A stretch of 5,142 nucleotides of DNA from Actinomycetota bacterium. GTDB lineage: Bacteria > Actinomycetota > Acidimicrobiia > Acidimicrobiales > SZUA-35. The stretch spans positions 1 to 5,142 of the forward strand of contig JAQCHM010000262.1 in the NCBI GenBank assembly GCA_027730885.1. The letters run 5' to 3'. This document shows positions 1 to 5,142 of this stretch, piece after piece; within the stretch, counting starts at the first letter, position 1; each line of letters starts with the position of its first letter. The notes beneath the pieces were generated by a model. That model searched no databases, was not told the origin of the DNA, and saw only the letters and a list, made by a program, of their open reading frames with translations. The position numbers and the translations under genes were made by a program.

Positions 1-63
1 ACCCCCATTCTTTTCCATCCAGGCGACGAACGCGAGCACCCCAACCGAATTTCAGCACCCTGC

Positions 64-69
64 TAGCTT
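64..69 (+). promoter_or_regulatory. Possible -10 element for a leaderless transcript
   Basis: TAGCTT at this position matches the actinobacterial TANNNT -10 pattern and is preceded by TGC, which gives an extended -10 (TGN) arrangement. Taking the hexamer as -12 to -7, the transcription start falls exactly on the A of the ATG at 76. No Shine-Dalgarno sequence is visible before that ATG, as expected for a leaderless mRNA. No convincing -35 hexamer is seen about 17 bases upstream. A six-base match of this looseness can occur by chance. Confidence 0.3.
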
Positions 70-75
70 CGTTCC

Positions 76-1092
76 ATGCTTGAGGAGCCGCGTGTCGACC
101 GCTGGCGGTGGGTGCGGCTGGGGATGGGCCTCGCGTACCTCGTCGCCTACGTTGCTTGGTTCTTCGTGCATGGCGTGATCATCGACCGCATCTCGGCGTC
201 GATCTCCATCGCACTCGCCCTCGTGATTGCGACCATCGGCAAATCCGGCCGCGCCTGGCGCATGCTCGCCGTCGACTTCGTCGTGATGGCGTCGATCTGG
301 ATGATGTACGACGAGACGCGTGGCGCAGCCGACCGGGTCGGGATGCCACTCCAGGCAAGCAGTGTCCGCGACATCGATCGCTTCGTCTTCGGCGGCACGG
401 ACCCCAACGTGTGGCTGCAGCAACGGTACTTCTCGGACGCAGTTGTGCACTGGTACGACGTCGTCGCATCAATTGTCTACTATTCTCATTTCATCGTACC
501 GGTGGTGATCCTGACCGTACTGAGAGTCCGCTATCGGGCGCAGTGGGTCCGGTTCATGCGGCGCTTCGCCACGGTGCTGACGATGGCCTGTATTTCGTAC
601 GTCCTCTTGCCGACGGCTCCACCTTGGATGGCCTCAGGAGGCTCGACCTCCATCCGCCTCTCGCTGCTTCCGCCGCTCGAACGGCCGGCCGGCCGGGGAT
701 GGGACGCGATCGGGCTCGATGGCTTCGTGCACGCCTGGGAGACCGGGCGTGACTGGGTGAACCCGGTCGCCGCGATGCCGTCGCTGCACGCCGGCTTCGC
801 CCTGCTGGCCGTCGTCTTCTGGTTCCCCCACATCCAGCGTCGCTCGGTTCGAGTCGCCATGCTGGCGTATCCGTTGGTGATGGGCGTGGCCCTGGTGTAT
901 CTGGCCGAGCACTGGGTCATCGACATCACCGCTGGTTGGGGCGTGGTGGGGGCGTCGTTCGTTCTCTGGGGAACGATCGAGCGTCGGCGCGACAAAAGGC
1001 AAGCGGACGGCGTCGAGTCGGCGTCGGTCCCAGGAGAGGTCGACCTGGTCGATCCCGCAGAAACCGAGGAGCAAATGTGGCAGGCAGTGTGA
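76..1092 (+). CDS. PAP2-superfamily integral membrane protein, inositol-phosphotransferase-like (Aur1/PAP2_3 type)
   Basis: This 338-residue polytopic membrane protein probably transfers or hydrolyses a phospho-head-group on a lipid at the membrane. Hydrophobic segments lie at roughly residues 15-35, 42-56, 63-78, 127-150, 165-182, 236-252, 258-277 and 281-300. The PAP2 catalytic signatures are present: AMPSLHAG (233-240, His238) and EHWVIDITAG (278-287, His279 and Asp283). The upstream PTAPPW (179-184) is typical of the PAP2_3 group, which includes fungal Aur1 inositol phosphorylceramide synthase and many actinobacterial homologues. The C-terminal ~35 residues are charged and probably cytoplasmic. 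The ATG at 76 lacks a Shine-Dalgarno sequence; ATG 124 is an alternative start but would remove the basic N-terminal stretch before the first helix. It is the first gene of a three-gene operon and overlaps mtnP. The family call is firm, but the substrate (phosphatidylinositol, ceramide, polyprenyl phosphate or other) cannot be read from the sequence. Confidence 0.85.
   Translation: MLEEPRVDRWRWVRLGMGLAYLVAYVAWFFVHGVIIDRISASISIALALVIATIGKSGRAWRMLAVDFVVMASIWMMYDETRGAADRVGMPLQASSVRDIDRFVFGGTDPNVWLQQRYFSDAVVHWYDVVASIVYYSHFIVPVVILTVLRVRYRAQWVRFMRRFATVLTMACISYVLLPTAPPWMASGGSTSIRLSLLPPLERPAGRGWDAIGLDGFVHAWETGRDWVNPVAAMPSLHAGFALLAVVFWFPHIQRRSVRVAMLAYPLVMGVALVYLAEHWVIDITAGWGVVGASFVLWGTIERRRDKRQADGVESASVPGEVDLVDPAETEEQMWQAV
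1066..1071 (+). promoter_or_regulatory. Ribosome binding site that decides the mtnP start
   Basis: GAGGAG ends five bases before the GTG at 1077 and is the strongest Shine-Dalgarno match near the start of mtnP. It lies inside the 3' end of the upstream membrane-protein gene. It favours GTG 1077 over the alternative GTG at 1089, which overlaps the upstream stop as GTGA but has only a weak AGG (1082-1084) before it. Confidence 0.6.
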
Positions 1093-1871
1093 GTGTTTCA
1101 GCGTCGATCGGGGTCATCGGGGGCTCCGGGTTCTATGAGTTCCTCGACGATGCCGACGAGCACGAGATCGACACCCCGTTCGGTCGGCCTGCGTCCCCCG
1201 TCACCATCGGGACCATCGGCGGGAAGCGGGTCGCGTTCCTCGCCCGGCACGGCCGCGGCCACGAATACGCTGCGCATCGGGTGCCTTTCCGGGCCAACCT
1301 GTGGGCACTTCGCTCGGTTGGCGTCCGCTCCCTCATCGCTCCGTGCTCCGTCGGCTCGCTTCAGCCCGACATCCACCCGGGACAGATGGTCGTCATCGAC
1401 CAACTCGTCGACCGTACGTGGGGCCGTGCGGACACCTATCACGACGTCGGCGGCCCGCACGACGAGCCCGGCACCACCGGCCCACTTCACCACCAGAGCT
1501 TCGCCGACCCCTACGACAGCGAACTGCGCTCGGCGCTGTTCTCCGCCGCACAGCGTTGCGACGTCGATGCAATCGACGGTGGCACGATGGTCGTCATCAA
1601 CGGACCACGGTTCTCCACGCGTGCAGAGAGTCGCTGGTTTCGGTCAATGGGCTGGCACGTCGTGAACATGACCGGCTACCCCGAGGCAGTGCTGGCCGCC
1701 GAACTGGGTCTCCGGTACGCGACGTTGGCGCTGGTGACCGACTACGACGCCGGGGTCGACGGCCACGCTCCGGTCACCATGGACGACGTCCTCGCCGTCC
1801 TGCGATCCAATGTCGCCCGCGTCCGTAGGGTCATCACCGAAGCCATCACCGAAAGTGGGCCACAGGAATGA
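1077..1871 (+). CDS. mtnP: S-methyl-5'-thioadenosine phosphorylase (MTAP/PNP family)
   Basis: This cytosolic enzyme splits 5'-methylthioadenosine with phosphate to give adenine and 5-methylthioribose-1-phosphate, in methionine and purine salvage. The protein has 264 residues, normal for the family. Visible family motifs are GGSGFY (15-20) and RHGRGHEYAAHRVPFRANLW (57-76), both from the phosphate/ribose site; then PCSVGSL (89-95), GTMVVINGPRFSTRAES (169-185), NMTGYPEAVLA (197-207) and TDYDAG (221-226). The Asp pair in TDYD corresponds to the adenine-recognising aspartates of human MTAP, where 6-oxopurine-specific PNPs carry Asn. This supports a 6-aminopurine substrate. MTGYPE resembles mycobacterial MTAP rather than the human form. 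I chose GTG 1077 for its Shine-Dalgarno sequence, giving a 16-base overlap with the upstream gene; the open frame extends to an ATG at 936, but that part is a shadow of the membrane-protein gene. The stop overlaps the next start as ATGA. A general purine nucleoside phosphorylase is the main alternative. Confidence 0.93.
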   Translation: MAGSVSVSASIGVIGGSGFYEFLDDADEHEIDTPFGRPASPVTIGTIGGKRVAFLARHGRGHEYAAHRVPFRANLWALRSVGVRSLIAPCSVGSLQPDIHPGQMVVIDQLVDRTWGRADTYHDVGGPHDEPGTTGPLHHQSFADPYDSELRSALFSAAQRCDVDAIDGGTMVVINGPRFSTRAESRWFRSMGWHVVNMTGYPEAVLAAELGLRYATLALVTDYDAGVDGHAPVTMDDVLAVLRSNVARVRRVITEAITESGPQE

Positions 1872-2749
1872 ACGAGTTGAAGGATCGAGTCGCCGTAATC
1901 ACCGGAGGCGCCAGTGGTATCGGGCTGGCCACCGCGCAACGGTTCGCCGATGAGGGCATGCACCTGGTGCTGGCCGACATCGAAGCCGCAGCGCTCGAAT
2001 CCGCGGCGGATGCCTTGCGGTCCAAGGGCGTCGACGTGCTGGTACGCCGGACCGACGTCATGTCCGAGGAGTCCGTGAACGCGCTGGCGGATGCCGCGTT
2101 CGATCACTTCGGAACGGTGCACATCGTGTTCAACAACGCCGGGGTCGCAGCCACGGCCGCCACCTTGCGCAGCCGGGCCTGGGAAGGATCGCTTGCCGAC
2201 TGGGAGTGGACGATGGGCGTCAACTTCATGGGCGTGCTCTACGGCGTCCGGGCCTTCGTACCCCGCATGCTTGCCAACGGCGACGAGGGCCACATCGTCA
2301 ACACCGCGTCCGTCGCCGGCCTCCTGACCGCGGCCAACCCCTACAACGTTTCCAAGCACGGCGTGGTCTGTCTCACCGAGGGCATGTACCTGGACTTCAA
2401 GGAGATGGACTCCCCGCTCTCGGCTTCGGTGGTGTGCCCCGGCCTCATCAACACCAAGATCATGGAGGCCGAGCGCAACCGGCCCAGCGATCTCGGCCGG
2501 TCCGCCGACCTGACTGAGCAGCGTCCGGACGTCCAGCAGTTCGCCACCATGTTCGTTGCCGCGCTCAAGGAGGGTTACGGCCCCGAGGTCGTCGCCGATC
2601 ATGTGGTCGACGGCATCCGCAGCGACCGCTTCTACATTCTCCCGTCGCAAGAAGAGCTCCTCGCTCGGGTCGATCAGCGCTTCCAGGGGCTGCTCGACCG
2701 ACGCAATCCGACACCTCGTGATGGGCGGCCGTTGACCAGCGATCGTTGA
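1868..2749 (+). CDS. Classical SDR-family NAD(P)-dependent oxidoreductase
   Basis: This 293-residue Rossmann-fold enzyme oxidises an alcohol or reduces a carbonyl with a nicotinamide cofactor in the cytosol. It has the glycine-rich TGGASGIG (12-19), NNAG (89-92), the active-site Asn119, Ser148 (in NTASVAG), and Tyr159 with Lys163 (YNVSK), followed by CPG near residues 189-191. Asp37 at the end of the second beta strand usually signals a preference for NAD(H). At 293 residues it is longer than a typical 250-residue SDR. The extra length is mostly a C-terminal helical and charged tail (about 245-293), common in actinobacterial relatives and probably part of the substrate lid. It is the third gene of the operon: its ATG overlaps the mtnP stop (ATGA), and the only Shine-Dalgarno-like AGGA abuts the start, so translation is probably coupled. 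The substrate is unknown; nothing ties it directly to methylthioadenosine salvage. Confidence 0.9.
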   Translation: MNELKDRVAVITGGASGIGLATAQRFADEGMHLVLADIEAAALESAADALRSKGVDVLVRRTDVMSEESVNALADAAFDHFGTVHIVFNNAGVAATAATLRSRAWEGSLADWEWTMGVNFMGVLYGVRAFVPRMLANGDEGHIVNTASVAGLLTAANPYNVSKHGVVCLTEGMYLDFKEMDSPLSASVVCPGLINTKIMEAERNRPSDLGRSADLTEQRPDVQQFATMFVAALKEGYGPEVVADHVVDGIRSDRFYILPSQEELLARVDQRFQGLLDRRNPTPRDGRPLTSDR

Positions 2750-2774
2750 GCAGCGGTTCTCGAAGCGGTGGGTG

Positions 2775-3533
2775 TCAGCGGCCGCCAGCCACGTTCAACA
2801 ACGCTCCCGTGACGTAGGAGGCCTCGCTCGATGCAAGCCAGAGCACCGCCTCGGCAACCTCGAGTGCAGATCCGCCGCGCTGCATGGGCACGTTCGGGGC
2901 CAGGTCTGCGACCCGGTTCGGCTTCCCCGCCCTGGCGTGGATCTCGGTCTCGATCAGACCGGGACGAACGGCGTTAACCCGGATGCCCTCGGTCGCCACT
3001 TCCTTGGCCAGGCCGATGGTCATCGAGTCGACAGCACCCTTGCTGGCCGCGTAGTCGATGAACTCGCCGGGGGTGCCCAGGTAGGACGCGGCCGACGAGA
3101 CGTTGACGATCGCCCCCCCGTTGCCGCCTTTGTGCGTCGACATCAGCCGCACCGCCTCGCGGGCGCACAGGAACGAACCAAGCACGTTGACGTCGAAGGT
3201 TCTTCGAATGCGTTGGACCGTGAAGTTTTCGAGACGGCCGATCGAGTCGACGATGCCGGCGTTGTTGACGAGAACGTCGAGTCGGCCGAACTCGGCCGTG
3301 GCCGCGGCGAACAGCGCGACGACAACGTCCTCATCCGCGATGTCGCCCGCGGCCGAGACGGTCCGGGCCCCGGCGGTCCGAGCGGCTGACTCGACCCGTT
3401 CCATCGACTGGTGGTCGGACCCGTAGTTGAGGCAGAGGTCGTAACCCCGACCCGCCGCGAGCACCGCCACCTCGGCACCGATTCCTCGACTGGCACCCGT
3501 GACGATCATGAGCGGGCGTTGTTGAGTTGACAT
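2775..3533 (-). CDS. YgfF-like SDR-family oxidoreductase (FabG-related)
   Basis: This 252-residue protein is a classical SDR, convergent with the preceding SDR gene and separated from it by 25 bases. Motifs are TGASRGIG (12-19), NNAG (90-93), Asn116, NVSSAAS (144-150, probable catalytic Ser147), YAASK (161-165, Tyr161 and Lys165), RPG (probable 194-196 region) and a C-terminal SYVTGALLNVAGG typical of FabG-like enzymes. The Arg in TGASRGIG and the lack of an acidic residue after strand two (LNYGSD) suggest NADP(H). The stretches around GTPGEFIDYAASKGA and NVPMQRGG closely resemble E. coli YgfF as I remember it, including the one-residue-longer Ser-to-Tyr spacing. I chose ATG 3533, which has GGTAGG (3544-3549) ten bases upstream and GGGA closer in; the frame extends three codons to a TTG at 3542. 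The physiological substrate of YgfF-type SDRs is not established, so no symbol is given. Confidence 0.9.
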   Translation of the reverse strand: MSTQQRPLMIVTGASRGIGAEVAVLAAGRGYDLCLNYGSDHQSMERVESAARTAGARTVSAAGDIADEDVVVALFAAATAEFGRLDVLVNNAGIVDSIGRLENFTVQRIRRTFDVNVLGSFLCAREAVRLMSTHKGGNGGAIVNVSSAASYLGTPGEFIDYAASKGAVDSMTIGLAKEVATEGIRVNAVRPGLIETEIHARAGKPNRVADLAPNVPMQRGGSALEVAEAVLWLASSEASYVTGALLNVAGGR

Positions 3534-3640
3534 GAGTCCCAAACCTACCGCAAGGACAAACCGACCGAGCCCGGCCGTTCCTCGACCCGTCGCCCCGAAG
3601 TCTGGCAGAATGCGCCGGGCGCTACCACGGAGAGACTCCC
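3534..3640. promoter_or_regulatory. Divergent intergenic region between the minus-strand SDR and the TTC38-family gene
   Basis: These 107 bases lie between two divergent start codons and must hold the promoters of both genes unless a promoter lies inside a gene. I see no confident -35/-10 pair on either strand and no clear operator palindrome. The only definite element is the ribosome binding site of the plus-strand gene. The region is call-by-position rather than call-by-motif. Confidence 0.35.
3629..3634 (+). promoter_or_regulatory. Ribosome binding site of the TTC38-family gene
   Basis: GGAGAG lies six bases before the ATG at 3641. This supports that codon as the real start and shows that the 5' end of the interrupted gene is still equipped for translation. 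Confidence 0.6.
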
Positions 3641-5050
3641 ATGCCTTCGGCCCGGAACGACCAACACGACAATCCCCTGACCGGAACCTCCGAGGGAGTC
3701 GCGGCGTACGACCGTGCCGTCGACCGCTTGCTCCGATTCCATCCCGACGTCCTCGCGTCCGCCGACGAACTGGCGACCGACCACAGCCGGCTGCCGATGG
3801 GCCAGGCGCTCCTCGCCTATCTCCATCTGATGAGTACCGACGCCGAGGATCTGGCGGGAGCGCGAACGGCAGCCGAAGGCCTCCGCACGACAGCGGACCT
3901 TCCGCGGGAGCGGTTGCATTCGGCCGCTGTCGATTCCTGGCTCGATCGCGACTGGACCGGCACCTCGGCCACGCTCGACGACGTCTTGCGGCAGTGGCCG
4001 GCCGACCTCCTTGCCCTGGCCATCAGCCACCAGCTCGACTTCTTCCTCGGCGACGCCGCGAACCTGCGCCACCGGGTCGGCCGCTCCTAGCCCGAGCTCG
4101 ACCCCGAGGCTCCGCACACCGGCTTCGTCCGGGGCATGCACGCCTTCGGACTCGAGGAAGCTGGCCACTACGAGGCCGCCGAGGAAGCGGGCCTCGCCGC
4201 CCTCGACGCCAACCCCGACGATGTGTGGGCCGTGCACGCGGTCGTGCACACCCACGAGATGCGGGGCGAAGTGGCCGAAGGCTTGGGTTCCATGCTCGAA
4301 CGCCAAGACGATTGGGGCGACGGCAACCTCTTCACGACCCACAACTGGTGGCACCTGGCGCTCTATGCCCTCGAGGCCGGAGACACGTCCCGAGCCTTGG
4401 CCGTGTACGACGACCACATCCACAACGACCAGGCCGCCGGTGTCCCCATCGAGATGCTGGACGCCAGCGCGCTGCTGTGGCGGCTCCTGCTCGACGGAAC
4501 CGACGACGGCGGTCGCTTCCAGTCGCTCGCCACATCCTGGGCTGCCAAGTCCGGACCCGAGCCGTGGTATGTGTTCAACGACGTGCACGCGGTGATGGCC
4601 TACGTCGGAGCTGCTCGCTTCGACGACGCCCGCGAGACCATCGATCGCCTTCAACGCTCTGCGGCCGGAGCGACGGGCACGAACGGCTTCATGGCCACCA
4701 AGGTCGGCATCCCCGTGGCCGAGGCCCTGCTCGCCTTCGGCCAGGGCCGTTACGACGAAGCGGTCGCCGGACTCGCCCCGATCCGCCGTGACTTCCATCG
4801 CTTCGGCGGCTCGCATGCCCAGAGAGACGCCTTGAAACGGACCTTGATCGAGGCCTCGATCCGCGCCGGCGACAAGGACATGGCTCGAGCGCTCTCCGCC
4901 GAACGGTTGAGCGCCCGACCCCGGTCGACCTGCAACTGGCTCCAGCGGGCCCGAGCACTCCGAGCGTCAGGCGACGATGCCGGAGCGGCAGCAGCTGAAG
5001 CTCACAGTGCTGAGCATCGCAGTCAGTTCGCGATCGCGCTCGCCAGGTGA
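3641..5050 (+). pseudogene. TTC38-family tetratricopeptide-repeat protein, interrupted by an in-frame TAG
   Basis: Reading one frame from ATG 3641 to TGA 5050 gives 469 positions with a single TAG at codon 150, close to the full length of the TTC38 family (bacterial homologues and human TTC38, about 470 residues). No frameshift is needed: clear family sequence runs up to HRVGRS and resumes at PELDPEAPHTGFVRG. The protein is a helical alpha-solenoid with no signal peptide or membrane segment, so probably cytosolic. Family hallmarks after the stop are GMHAFGLEEAGHYEAAEE (165-182), VHAVVHTHEM (198-207), HNWWHLALY (234-242), LDASALLWRL (273-282), FNDVHAVMAY (312-321) and GGSHAQRD (389-396). If TAG is read as stop, the products are a 149-residue N-terminal piece and, only by re-initiation, a 304-residue piece from ATG 4136, which lacks a properly spaced ribosome binding site. 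The molecular function of the family is unknown. Alternatives to a true pseudogene are a sequencing error, strain polymorphism or stop-codon readthrough. Confidence 0.8.
4088..4090 (+). other. In-frame amber (TAG) codon inside the TTC38-family gene
   Basis: This TAG is the only stop in a 1.4 kb frame that shows family similarity on both sides. From memory of human TTC38 (VARIYPFWTPDIP), the local sequence VGRS-TAG-PELDPEAP aligns without a gap and the TAG falls on a Tyr position. A single TAC-to-TAG change would explain it; CAG or TTG ancestors are also one change away. The flanking bases show no obvious readthrough or frameshift element. Confidence 0.75.
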
Positions 5051-5142
5051 GTTTGATGGCATCATAAACCTCGTTATTACGTTTTCATATCGTATCTTCA
5101 GAACATACGTTGCAGAATATTCGTTCGCTATACTACATCCAT
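5051..5142. other. AT-rich non-coding tail
   Basis: These 92 bases after the TTC38-family stop are about 36% GC, in sharp contrast to the GC-rich sequence before them. No gene is recognised. There is an odd-length palindrome GATGGCATC (5055-5063), a perfect GAATATTC palindrome (5115-5122), four copies of CGTT (5072, 5080, 5108, 5122) and a good -10-like TATACT (5129-5134) without a matching -35. No GC-rich hairpin with a T run is present, so I do not call a terminator. The stretch could be the promoter region of a gene beyond the window or the edge of a foreign insertion. Confidence 0.5.

Noticed and set aside
1..75. Start of a divergent minus-strand gene at the left edge (ATG near position 18)
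   Set aside because: Only a few codons are inside the window and no ribosome binding site is clear, so it cannot be supported.
936..1076. A 47-residue N-terminal extension of mtnP starting at ATG 936
   Set aside because: It lies wholly inside the membrane-protein gene, is Arg/Gly-rich, and lies outside the normal extent of the MTAP family, which begins just before GGSGFY.
1385..1598. A 13-base direct repeat, GATGGTCGTCATC at 1385-1397 and 1586-1598
   Set aside because: Both copies encode the same short beta-strand residues (MVVI) in mtnP, so codon bias on similar peptides explains it.
1742..2650. A 302-residue minus-strand open frame across the first SDR
   Set aside because: It is the antisense shadow of a well-supported SDR gene and has no recognisable motif.
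2750..2774. Possible bidirectional terminator between the convergent genes
   Set aside because: The 25-base gap has no stable inverted repeat and no T run. The GCGGCCGC palindrome at 2778-2785 lies in the SDR coding sequence and is explained by Gly-Gly-Arg codons.
3532..4791. A 419-residue plus-strand open frame overlapping the TTC38-family gene and free of the internal stop
   Set aside because: The translation is an Arg/Pro-rich shadow with no recognisable domain; the frame of 3641-5050 carries all the family motifs. Its openness does not argue for a frameshift, because both sides of the TAG are in the same frame.
3545..4816. A 423-residue minus-strand open frame covering most of the TTC38-family gene
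   Set aside because: It is antisense to a frame with clear family motifs, its translation is low-complexity Gly/Val/Arg/Glu-rich, and long antisense frames are expected in GC-rich coding DNA.
5051..5069. GTTTGATGGCATCATAAAC as a terminator hairpin
   Set aside because: The stem is short and AT-rich, needs a two-base bulge, and is not followed by a T run; at most it is a weak palindrome.

Overview
The window is high-GC DNA (G or C in most third codon positions) with tightly packed genes, overlapping stop/start codons and GTG starts. This fits an actinobacterium. The methylthioadenosine phosphorylase resembles the mycobacterial/actinobacterial type, and an Acidimicrobiia-like marine or soil actinobacterium is a reasonable but unproven guess. 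No tRNA, rRNA, CRISPR array, insertion sequence or phage gene was seen.

Layout. Positions 1-75 are a short leader that may carry a promoter for a leaderless transcript. Positions 76-2749 are a three-gene plus-strand operon whose reading frames overlap at both junctions: a multi-pass membrane PAP2-superfamily protein of the inositol-phosphotransferase-like (Aur1/PAP2_3) type, an S-methyl-5'-thioadenosine phosphorylase (mtnP), and a classical short-chain dehydrogenase/reductase (SDR). A 25-base gap separates this operon from a convergent minus-strand gene (2775-3533), a second SDR very like E. coli YgfF. A 107-base divergent intergenic region follows. Then comes a plus-strand gene of the tetratricopeptide-repeat protein 38 (TTC38) family (3641-5050), which is split by a single in-frame TAG at codon 150. 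The last 92 bases are abruptly AT-rich (about 36% GC) and contain no recognisable gene.

How the genes relate. mtnP recycles methylthioadenosine, the by-product of polyamine (and similar S-adenosylmethionine-dependent) chemistry, to adenine and methylthioribose-1-phosphate. The membrane PAP2 enzyme and the two SDRs have no obvious substrate link to it. The operon looks like co-transcribed housekeeping and accessory metabolism, not a recognisable specialised pathway. I found no convincing new multi-gene system. The points most worth checking are the clean nonsense codon in an otherwise intact TTC38 gene, the conserved histidine clusters in that protein, and the composition break at the right edge.
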